DNA from: an uncultured Ruminococcus sp.
Lineage (GTDB): Bacteria > Bacillota > Clostridia > Oscillospirales > Ruminococcaceae
Direction of reading: 5' to 3'
DNA: 22,056 nucleotides
Assembly (NCBI GenBank): GCA_910579835.1
Contig: CAJTWQ010000036.1
Location: 1-22,056, forward strand
A program made the position numbers and the translations under genes. The notes under the pieces are model-generated. The model saw only the letters and a program-made list of their open reading frames with translations, made no database searches and was not told the origin of the DNA. Shown here one piece after another: positions 8,401 to 14,234 of the stretch (the first letter of the stretch is position 1; each line of letters starts with the position of its first letter).

Positions 8401-8814
8401 TGCAAGATCAACAGCTTCAACAATGAGATGCTGAATTCATCACTGAAAACAAGCGGTCTTGTGCTCAGTGATATGAATGTTCTTGAGGCTATGGAAAAGG
8501 GCGTAGGCGGAAATTATATTCCTGTGAAACTAAAAAAATCAGGGGAGCTTTATGCAAATTCATCGTGTATTTCTCAGGAGGGACTTGAACAGCTTCGTGA
8601 ATTTACTTACGGAAAGCTGAAAGAAATGGCTGAGGAGCTTCTTGACGGAAATGCCGAGGCGGTTCCCCTTGTGATAAGAGGACGCGTACCGTGTACATAT
8701 TGTAATTACGTTAATATCTGTGATAATTCAAGGCTTGAACGGTTCAGAGAGCCTGATCCGGAAAGCGTTGCAGAGGCGGAGAAGATTTTGAATAAAAAGT
8801 TTAACGGAGGTTAA
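5494..8814 (+). CDS. addB: ATP-dependent helicase/nuclease subunit B
   Basis: This 1106-residue protein is one half of the AddAB (RexAB) helicase-nuclease, which resects double-strand breaks for recombination and degrades foreign DNA. An N-terminal Walker A, GSAGSGKT, is at residues 7-14, as in AddB. The C-terminal RecB-like nuclease domain shows GGIVDRAD (D895, D898) and DYKSS (D912, K914). Four cysteines in the AddB iron-sulfur pattern are present: C757, then C1067, C1070 and C1076 (CxxCx5C). Length fits the family, usually about 1,150. I chose the ATG at 5494 because GGAGG at 5485-5489 precedes it; the alternative TTG at 5455 lies inside a terminator hairpin. The downstream gene starts 3 nt after the stop. 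The usual partner addA, normally adjacent, is not in the window. Confidence 0.95.
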   Translation: MVEFIIGSAGSGKTTLMFEKIKNAGTDACIIVPEQYSYEFDKTLYFYLGADRFNELSSSTFTGLSRQLFQLFGEPGRTGEYADELAQMIMIYQAVNSVRNMPGVMTYFRTRSSQSEFAEEVLTLINDMKRSGIEPEQLAARAVTSDKRLSDKVSDISLIYLEYERMMREYGFKNSLDNIKEGAAVAASQGWFKGKNVYIDEFESFTGDQLEMLRVMLEHAENVTIVLRTDDVYAGEFTLFETVNSTFRRITGICADLGLKYRITPCTQSRRFKNPELEYLSGRIMRNMENDPERAPEPNNIRIFEARDMYGEAEFVCASIKRLIHDDSTLRYRDIAVISNDISAYTSVLKGAFQRYDIPYFLSVELPVNHTAIMVFFTSLLSLLTAVKLRSEYIFRMMKSGILALSLTDISLLENYCYKWGIDGDTWCSPFTAQDINLEKLNGIRESFINPVIKLKRKLGRRTTAEKAARLLYEYLISCGAERNTGRLMGRLIRNNLDFEASELKRLWGCLINILDSISGTLGEREITFAELVRIIRSMVGRIKYSVPPQTLDAVTAASSRTARLNSPRVVFVMGANDGDFPNFVSVHGLFSETDKMKLAKNGIEISRPLSDLIASERLVVYKSLSAASEKLYITYPLSDMSGQAKYPSQIIDSVISMFGDEKIRLTANDMPPHFYAVTMHSAFYHYMQNRDLGSTESASLNHVLCSDDSYKSRISYVLSRSSYKQKFTIDSKIMRKLKSFTPLVISPSSLDEFNQCHFQFFCDRCLRLFKNEKMELDARAAGDFFHICFSNILASRPKESFLQLSYDDLDMEISECACKFRNERLGGDFSSNPRSDLIFKKITERMTNVFIHTQQSLMASAFIPRDYELDLRNQHSVSIDFGGKYNLSFGGIVDRADICEINGKKYVRIVDYKSSRKSITPESLGSGINLQMLLYLFSSTDKGGKYQDCSPAGVLYSPVQLQDFSPEGCKINSFNNEMLNSSLKTSGLVLSDMNVLEAMEKGVGGNYIPVKLKKSGELYANSSCISQEGLEQLREFTYGKLKEMAEELLDGNAEAVPLVIRGRVPCTYCNYVNICDNSRLERFREPDPESVAEAEKILNKKFNGG

Positions 8815-8817
8815 AAA

Positions 8818-9168
8818 ATGAAATTTATATGTTATCCGAAGTGTGCTACCTGCAAAAAGGCACAAAACTGGCTTGATTCAAAGGGAATCGAATATACTCT
8901 GAGGAATATCAAAGAGGAAAATCCGACCTATGAGGAACTGAAAGAATGGCATGAAAAAAGCGGTTTGCCTGTGAAAAAGTTTTTCAATACCAGCGGAATT
9001 CTCTACCGTTCAATGAGACTTAAAGAAAAACTTGATAATATGACAGATGATGAAAAGCTCCGGCTTCTTGCCGAGGACGGAATGCTGGTAAAAAGACCCC
9101 TCCTGATCTGTGAGGACAGTGTTCTTGTAGGATTTAAGGAAAAAGAATGGGAGGAACTTTTGGACTGA
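8818..9168 (+). CDS. Spx/ArsC-family thioredoxin-fold protein
   Basis: This 116-residue cytoplasmic protein belongs to the ArsC/Spx/YffB family, a thioredoxin fold with an inserted helical part. It opens with a CxxC redox pair (C9, C12 in PKCATC) and carries the VKRPLLI strand near residues 90-96 that is conserved across the family. It is most like the small group annotated as arsenate reductase family protein (B. subtilis YusI-like). Neither arsenate reduction nor Spx-like control of RNA polymerase can be concluded from sequence alone, and no ars genes are nearby. It begins 3 nt after addB with its ribosome site (ACGGAGG) inside the addB end, so it is translationally linked and co-transcribed. 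A strong terminator follows. Confidence 0.88.
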   Translation: MKFICYPKCATCKKAQNWLDSKGIEYTLRNIKEENPTYEELKEWHEKSGLPVKKFFNTSGILYRSMRLKEKLDNMTDDEKLRLLAEDGMLVKRPLLICEDSVLVGFKEKEWEELLD

Positions 9169-9187
9169 TTCTTTGGTAAAAATTATG

Positions 9188-9226
9188 AAAATCCCCGTGA
9201 CAGATAACGGTCATGGGGATTTTTTA
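9188..9226. terminator. Bidirectional terminator between the Spx/ArsC-like and XRE genes
   Basis: A 14-bp stem (9188-9201 with 9210-9223, one G-U pair) with an 8-nt loop has T-runs on both strands: TTTTTT downstream on plus and the complement of AAAATTATGAAAA on minus. It separates two convergent genes. Confidence 0.9.
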
Positions 9227-9254
9227 TGTTCAGATCAAATTTTTTTCATGGAAA

Positions 9255-9593
9255 TCAGGCGCCTTTTAATTTGGATTGCGTCTCGATAAGCTCAGATATG
9301 AGGTATTCTACTTTTCCCCGGCTGCGTTCAGACAGTGTTCTCCAGTCGCTGAGAAGCGCGGCTTCGTCCTCGTTTACAGACATTTCTTGTTTGTTTCTGC
9401 ATCTTCCGGCAAGATAATCCAGACTTACGCCGTAGTAATCGGCAAGCTGTATTGCCCGTGAAAATGGTAGCTCACGTTCGCCTTTTTCGTATTTTCCGTA
9501 ATACTGGGCTGTTGTACCGAGATATTCGGCAATCTCCGACTGCGTTTTGTCCGCGTCTTCTCTTAAATCCCTGATACGCTGGTAAAAAGCCAT
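9255..9593 (-). CDS. XRE-family transcriptional regulator
   Basis: This small DNA-binding protein of 112 residues has an N-terminal Cro/C1-type helix-turn-helix at about residues 3-60 (TQSEIAEYLGTTAQYYGKYEKGERELP pattern). A short C-terminal helical tail follows, of the kind that often mediates dimer formation. I place the start at the ATG at 9593, ten bases after AAAGGA. A GTG three codons upstream (9602) almost abuts the ribosome site and is less likely. The gene is divergent from the CHAP-dockerin gene. The two share a 135-bp regulatory region with overlapping -35 boxes, and one palindromic site covers this gene's -10 box, which suggests autoregulation and control of the neighbour. The inducing signal is unknown. 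Confidence 0.88.
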   Translation of the reverse strand: MAFYQRIRDLREDADKTQSEIAEYLGTTAQYYGKYEKGERELPFSRAIQLADYYGVSLDYLAGRCRNKQEMSVNEDEAALLSDWRTLSERSRGKVEYLISELIETQSKLKGA

Positions 9594-9620
9594 ATGTGAC
9601 ACATCCTTTCAAAATTATTT

Positions 9621-9635
9621 TATCATAAATGACTA
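9621..9635. promoter_or_regulatory. Candidate operator O2 over the XRE promoter
   Basis: The sequence TATCATAAATGACTA is an imperfect copy of the palindrome core at 9684-9699 and shares the half-site ATGACTA. It overlaps the minus-strand -10 box of the XRE gene (9622-9627), a typical autoregulation position. Confidence 0.5.
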
Positions 9636-9649
9636 AAAGCTATTGACAA
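9622..9649 (-). promoter_or_regulatory. sigma-A promoter of the XRE gene
   Basis: On the minus strand TTGTCA (9649-9644) and TATGAT (9627-9622) have a 16-bp spacer. Its -35 box overlaps the -35 box of the opposite promoter, so the two probably compete for RNA polymerase. Confidence 0.7.
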
Positions 9650-9671
9650 ATAAATCTAAATAGATTATAAT
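9643..9671 (+). promoter_or_regulatory. Consensus sigma-A promoter of the CHAP-dockerin gene
   Basis: TTGACA at 9643-9648 and TATAAT at 9666-9671 with a 17-bp spacer match consensus perfectly. Such a strong promoter next to a repressor gene implies that expression is normally held down. The spacer itself contains a small palindrome, AATCTA-AA-TAGATT (9653-9666). Confidence 0.9.
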
Positions 9672-9680
9672 TGTATTATA

Positions 9681-9702
9681 TTATAGTCATATATGACTAT
9701 AA
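9681..9702. promoter_or_regulatory. Candidate operator O1, 22-bp perfect palindrome
   Basis: A perfect 22-bp palindrome with core TAGTCATATATGACTA lies about 10 bp after the -10 box of the CHAP-dockerin promoter, overlapping the first transcribed bases. It is not followed by T, so a terminator is unlikely. It is the best candidate binding site for the divergently encoded XRE protein. Confidence 0.65.
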
Positions 9703-9728
9703 ATATTATGAACAGGAGTTGACATTTT

Positions 9729-11717
9729 ATGAAAAAGAGAAAATCTGTTTTGAGGATGGTGGCGGCGCTGACCGCATTTGTTTTGTGTTTTGTGGTTTTG
9801 CCGTGGGTTAAACCAGCTGTTAAAGCAGAGAACAGATCAGGAAATTTTAGTAGTAATTATTCATTAGGGAACGATCCAGCTCAAAATATGGTTAATATTG
9901 CCTTTGCACAAGAGGGGAAAAAGGGTTCGCAATTAGGTTATAATTCAGATTGGTGTGCATGGTTCGTAGCTGATTGTGCAAGGCTTGCGGGACAAGATGC
10001 AATTATTCCGGAAGAAGGCAGAGTAAGAAACTTAGCATCTGCTATAAAAGGCGAAGAAACTTCTACACCGCAAGTCGGAGACATATGTATTTTTGACTGG
10101 AACAGCGTTTCAGGTCCATATGACCATGTTGAAATTGTATATAAAGTTAGCGGAAGTACTGTTTACACAATTGGCGGCAACGCTGGCAGTACCGGCAACT
10201 ATAAAACAAATTATGTAAAAACTCGTAATGCTACTTCAACCGGTCAAGTACAGTGTTATATTCATCCGTATTACAATAGCGCATCTATACCTGAAAACGA
10301 CGACGAACTTGGTATACCGTATCCTCGTCCGAGCGGAAATCCTTTGCTCTCAATGGGCTCAAGAGGAAGCGGAGTAAGTTGGTTACAGACAGCTTTAAAC
10401 AAGGCAAACAATGCAGGTCTTGATGTTGACGGTCAGTTTGGTTCGGGAACAAAACAGGCAGTTGTAAATTTTCAGAAAGCAAACGGGCTTGAAGCGGACG
10501 GTATCGCAGGTCCGGCTACTGTTAATAAGTTGGTAGAAATTATAAAAGGTCAGATGAATCCATTTGAGCCACCAAATGCTCCAGATGTTACAATAAAAGT
10601 TGATTATGATTCTAGTTATTTGATTTTTGGATGGACAAAACAAGAAAATGTAGATTGCTACATGGCTGAAATTGGTTTTGTTAACGGAAATGTTATTATT
10701 AGTAATTCGAATCTGACCGGAAATGTATACAAATGGAAATTTAGTCAATCCAATGTAAGTGAAGATTACTACCTAAAAATAACGACTATAAATAATTCAG
10801 GTTCATCATCAACAACGAAATATTTTACAATATCACCTCAAAAGCCTAATTTAGAAGCACCAAATTTGAATGTTGATGTTAATGGTCAAGAAGTTACATT
10901 TTCGTGGGATTTAGTTTATAATGCGACTGGATATGATTTAAGAATTTATAATTCTGATGGAACTTCGTATGCAGATTATTGGGATTTTCCTTCTAATGAA
11001 AACTCGTTAACTATAACTATGCCAGCAAATACTGAATTTTCTGTCGCAGTATGTTCAAAAAACTCTAATTATGAAGAATGCTGGAATTACTGTCAACCAA
11101 TTTCATTTGCAACTGGGGCGAATAAATATACTGTTTCATTTGTTTGTGATAGTGACATTGTATCGTCTAAAGAAGTAATATATGGTTTGACATATGGCAC
11201 ATTTCCAAAATTTAGTATGCAGCTTGGTATAAGCTTTGACGGGTGGTATACGGAGCCAATAGGAGGAATAAAAATTACAGAAAATACTAAGGTTGCTATA
11301 ACAGAAGATCAGACATTGTATGCACGTTATTATTCTGATGTGATTCTTGATCCGAATGGAGGTTATTGTGATACATTTAAATTATCAGTATACAATAATG
11401 AAAAGTATAAAGAGTTACCTGATGCTTCAAGATGGGGATATAGATTTTTAGGTTGGTACACAGATGTAAATGGTGGAACTTTAGTAACAAACGCTGTAGA
11501 TTATCAATTATCTACTTTGTACGCTCATTGGGAAGAATTACAAATAAAAGGCGACATCAATGATGACGGCAAAGCTGACGCTGCCGATCTTGTAATGCTT
11601 CAGAAATGGATCCTTGGTTCAGGAGAACTGACAAACTGGCAGAATGCCGACCTCTGTGAGGATGGCGTTATCGACGCATTTGACATGGCAGCTTTAAGAC
11701 GCCTGCTTTTAAATTGA
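9729..11717 (+). CDS. Secreted CHAP peptidase with PG-binding and dockerin modules
   Basis: This 662-residue modular exoprotein has a signal peptide at 1-33. A CHAP (NlpC/P60-like) domain spans about 50-180, with C76 in DWCAWFV, H133 in DHVEIV and N151 as the likely triad. CHAP enzymes cut peptidoglycan peptides or amide bonds. A peptidoglycan-binding-1 repeat follows at 206-273, then two Fn3-like domains at about 283-370 and 376-463. Two InlB/Flg_new repeats come next at about 467-535 and 537-602 (each with a GWYT motif). A type I dockerin closes the protein at 606-662, with two calcium loops (GDINDDGKADAADL and ADLCEDGVIDAFDM). The dockerin implies docking to a scaffoldin cohesin on the cell surface. 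The ribosome site is AGGAG at 9714-9718. The gene is controlled by a perfect-consensus promoter with a putative XRE operator. Its middle, coding for the Fn3/InlB parts, is clearly more AT-rich than its ends. Confidence 0.92.
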   Translation: MKKRKSVLRMVAALTAFVLCFVVLPWVKPAVKAENRSGNFSSNYSLGNDPAQNMVNIAFAQEGKKGSQLGYNSDWCAWFVADCARLAGQDAIIPEEGRVRNLASAIKGEETSTPQVGDICIFDWNSVSGPYDHVEIVYKVSGSTVYTIGGNAGSTGNYKTNYVKTRNATSTGQVQCYIHPYYNSASIPENDDELGIPYPRPSGNPLLSMGSRGSGVSWLQTALNKANNAGLDVDGQFGSGTKQAVVNFQKANGLEADGIAGPATVNKLVEIIKGQMNPFEPPNAPDVTIKVDYDSSYLIFGWTKQENVDCYMAEIGFVNGNVIISNSNLTGNVYKWKFSQSNVSEDYYLKITTINNSGSSSTTKYFTISPQKPNLEAPNLNVDVNGQEVTFSWDLVYNATGYDLRIYNSDGTSYADYWDFPSNENSLTITMPANTEFSVAVCSKNSNYEECWNYCQPISFATGANKYTVSFVCDSDIVSSKEVIYGLTYGTFPKFSMQLGISFDGWYTEPIGGIKITENTKVAITEDQTLYARYYSDVILDPNGGYCDTFKLSVYNNEKYKELPDASRWGYRFLGWYTDVNGGTLVTNAVDYQLSTLYAHWEELQIKGDINDDGKADAADLVMLQKWILGSGELTNWQNADLCEDGVIDAFDMAALRRLLLN

Positions 11718-11769
11718 CGCTCTCCTCTGCACAACAGAGAGTATTATAGTATTCCAGAGAGACAAACAA

Positions 11770-11799
11770 AAAACTCCGCAGAATAATTTGCGGAGTTTT
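11770..11799 (+). terminator. Terminator of the CHAP-dockerin gene
   Basis: A perfect 11-bp stem (11770-11780 with 11789-11799) with an 8-nt loop ends in TTTT. A smaller hairpin, CTCTG-CACAA-CAGAG, precedes it just after the stop codon. Confidence 0.85.
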
Positions 11800-11829
11800 C
11801 TGCATATTTTTAGTTAAAATATAAAATGC

Positions 11830-11858
11830 TTGAAAAATTTTTTATTATATGCTACAAT
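11830..11858 (+). promoter_or_regulatory. sigma-A promoter of the topoisomerase operon
   Basis: TTGAAA at 11830-11835 and TACAAT at 11853-11858 have a 17-bp spacer. Transcription would start near 11865. The ribosome site AGAGGA (11892-11897) precedes the ATG at 11901. Confidence 0.75.
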
Positions 11859-11900
11859 AATAAAGTATTTGCAAAAGTGCAACGGAAAGGCAGAGGATAA

Positions 11901-13880
11901 ATGGCTAAAAAGAAAGATTACGGCAACGAAAGCATTACCATGCTGAAAGGCGCGGACAAGGTACGAAAGCGTCCGGCAGTAATTTTCGGTTCGGACGGTC
12001 TCGACGGCTGCGAGCATTCAATTTTTGAGGTTATCTCAAATTCTATAGATGAAGCCCGCGAAGGCTATGGCAGTAAGATAATCATTACTCATTTTAAGAA
12101 TAATGATATTGAGGTGGAGGATTTCGGAAGAGGCTGTCCTGTGGACTTTAACAACTCTGAACAGCGCTACAACTGGGAACTTGTTTACTGTGAGCTTTAT
12201 GCCGGAGGAAAATATGACGATTCTGCGGAATCCTATGAGTATTCTCTCGGTCTTAACGGTCTTGGTCTTTGTGCAACGCAATTTTCCTCAGAGTATATGG
12301 ATGTAGAGGTTATCCGTGACGGATTCAGGTATGAGCTTCATTTTGAAAAGGGCGATAATGTGGGCGGTCTTAAAAAAGAACCCTGCAAAAAGAAGCAGAC
12401 GGGTACAAAAACACGCTGGCGTCCGGATCTGGATGTTTTCACAGACATAGAGGTATCAGACGACTATTTCCGTGATGTACTTAAGCGGCAGGCGGTGGTT
12501 AATCCCAATATACTGTTTGTATTCAGAACTGAGAATGCGGACGGCGGATTTGATGAGGAAGAATTTATCTATGAAAACGGTATTACCGACTATGTAAAGG
12601 AAATTTCCGGTGATATGGCAATGACATCCATTCAGCACTGGACAGCGGAAAGAAGAGGCCGTGACCGTGAGGATAAGCCGGAATACAAGGTCAGGCTTGA
12701 TGTTGCGCTTACTTTTTCCAATAAGATAAAACTGACCGAATATTATCATAATTCCAGTTTTCTGGAACACGGCGGCTCGCCGGAAAGAGCTGTAAAACAG
12801 GCGTTTGTATCACAGCTTGATTCATATATCAAGTCAGTTAACGGCTATCAGAAGAATGAGGCGAAAATCACCTTTATAGATGTGGAAGAATGCCTTGTTA
12901 TTGTGTCATCCTCTTTTTCAACCCAGACATCTTATGAAAACCAGACAAAAAAGGCGATTACTAATAAGTTTATTTATGAGGCCATGACGGAGTTTCTGAA
13001 ACATCAGCTGGAAATATACTTTATGGAAAATCCCGACGAGGCAAAGCGTATCTCCGAACAGGTTCTTCTGAACAAGCGGAGCCGTGAGAATGCCGAAAAA
13101 ACTCGTCTTAATATGAAGAAAAAGCTGTCGGGAACTATAGATCTTGCCAATATGGTAGAAAAATTCGTGGACTGCCGTACTAAGGACGTATCACGCCGTG
13201 AAATATATATTGTGGAGGGCGACTCTGCTCTCGGTTCCGTAAAGCTTGCCAGAGATGCTGAATTTCAGGCAATTATTCCGGTTAGAGGAAAGATTCTCAA
13301 CTGCCTTAAAGCAGAGTATACAAAAATTTTCAAAAGCGAGATCATAACCGATCTCATAAAGGTGCTTGGCTGCGGCGTGGAAGTAAACGCCAAGGCAAAC
13401 AAAGAACTGTCCACATTTAATATTGATAATTTCCGCTGGAGCAAGATCGTGATCTGTACCGATGCGGATGTGGACGGATTCCAGATCAGGACTCTTATTT
13501 TGACTATGCTGTACAGACTTACTCCTACCCTTATTGAACAGGGATATGTCTATATCGCTGAATCGCCGCTTTTTGAAATCAATACTAAGGAAAAAACTTA
13601 TTTTGCGTATACCGAACAGGAAAAGCAGCGGATTTTAGAGATTATAGGAGGTAAGAAGCACACGATTCAGAGGTCGAAAGGTCTTGGTGAAAACGAACCT
13701 GATATGATGTCTCTGACGACTATGAATCCCGAAACACGCCGCCTTATTAAAGTGACGGCAGAGGATATAAAAGCGTCGGCAGATGTATTTGAAATGTTGC
13801 TTGGTGATGATCTTCAGGGACGAAAGGACTATATTTCCCGCTACGGATCAGACTATCTTGAATTGGCAGATATCAGTTAA
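11901..13880 (+). CDS. Divergent type IIA topoisomerase B subunit (GyrB/ParE-like)
   Basis: This 659-residue ATPase subunit belongs to a type II DNA topoisomerase and pairs with the A subunit two genes downstream. The GHKL ATPase domain shows EVISNSIDEA (E43, N47), DFGRGCPV (D74) and GLNGLG (117-122). Canonical GyrB/ParE have DGRGIPV-type and GLHGVG-type motifs here. The QTK loop is kept (NQTKKAITN). The TOPRIM domain has EGDSALGS (E439), where most relatives read EGDSAGGSAK, and TDADVDGFQIRTL (D521, D523, D525). The last motif, QRSKGLGEN, replaces the usual QRYKGLGEM. All metal and ATP ligands are present, so it should be active. The differences suggest a second, specialised enzyme rather than the housekeeping gyrase; ParE is the nearest conventional label. 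First gene of its operon. Confidence 0.92.
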   Translation: MAKKKDYGNESITMLKGADKVRKRPAVIFGSDGLDGCEHSIFEVISNSIDEAREGYGSKIIITHFKNNDIEVEDFGRGCPVDFNNSEQRYNWELVYCELYAGGKYDDSAESYEYSLGLNGLGLCATQFSSEYMDVEVIRDGFRYELHFEKGDNVGGLKKEPCKKKQTGTKTRWRPDLDVFTDIEVSDDYFRDVLKRQAVVNPNILFVFRTENADGGFDEEEFIYENGITDYVKEISGDMAMTSIQHWTAERRGRDREDKPEYKVRLDVALTFSNKIKLTEYYHNSSFLEHGGSPERAVKQAFVSQLDSYIKSVNGYQKNEAKITFIDVEECLVIVSSSFSTQTSYENQTKKAITNKFIYEAMTEFLKHQLEIYFMENPDEAKRISEQVLLNKRSRENAEKTRLNMKKKLSGTIDLANMVEKFVDCRTKDVSRREIYIVEGDSALGSVKLARDAEFQAIIPVRGKILNCLKAEYTKIFKSEIITDLIKVLGCGVEVNAKANKELSTFNIDNFRWSKIVICTDADVDGFQIRTLILTMLYRLTPTLIEQGYVYIAESPLFEINTKEKTYFAYTEQEKQRILEIIGGKKHTIQRSKGLGENEPDMMSLTTMNPETRRLIKVTAEDIKASADVFEMLLGDDLQGRKDYISRYGSDYLELADIS

Positions 13881-13910
13881 TATTATCAATGACCGAAAGG
13901 AGATTTGAAA

Positions 13911-14222
13911 ATGAAAAATGGATTTATCACGCCTCCGGATCATATAAATTTTGAAGCAAAAAAACTGTTTGATTCAGTCGGAGAAGTAATTGACGGTTTT
14001 GTTGCATACCTGAACTTAAACGGCGGAGGTCCGGTTGAAAAGCACACTCATCCGCATAACCACCTCTTTATAGTAACAAAGGGCGAAGCTAAAGTACTGC
14101 TTGGCGATGAAGAAATTGTTATTAAAAAGGATGAGGCATTTTTAGTGAACGGAGAAATTCCGCATTCTGTTTGGAATAATATTGACGAAGAAACAGTAAT
14201 GATCGGAATCTCTGTTAAATAA
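13911..14222 (+). CDS. Small single-domain cupin protein
   Basis: This 103-residue protein is a single cupin-2 beta-barrel. Motif 1 reads HTHPHNH, with probable metal ligands H45 and H47 and possibly H51 in place of the usual glutamate. Motif 2 ends in NGEIPHSVWN, with H85 as ligand. Cupins of this size may be metal-dependent enzymes, sugar or small-molecule binders, or regulators; the substrate cannot be read from sequence. The ATG at 13911 is chosen because AAAGGAG lies 8 bases upstream; a TTG two codons earlier is less likely. It lies 30 nt after the topoisomerase B gene and 12 nt before the A gene, so it is an integral part of that operon, an unusual place for a cupin. Confidence 0.85.
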   Translation: MKNGFITPPDHINFEAKKLFDSVGEVIDGFVAYLNLNGGGPVEKHTHPHNHLFIVTKGEAKVLLGDEEIVIKKDEAFLVNGEIPHSVWNNIDEETVMIGISVK

Positions 14223-14234
14223 GGAGAATAATTA

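Noticed and set aside
9681..9702. The 22-bp palindrome as a transcription terminator
   Set aside because: It has no loop-stem-T-run structure, is AT-rich and sits at the start of a transcript between divergent genes.
9255..11717. Prophage or lysogeny module (repressor plus endolysin)
   Set aside because: There is no integrase, holin, structural or replication gene and no attachment-site repeat; the hydrolase has a signal peptide and dockerin, unlike an endolysin.
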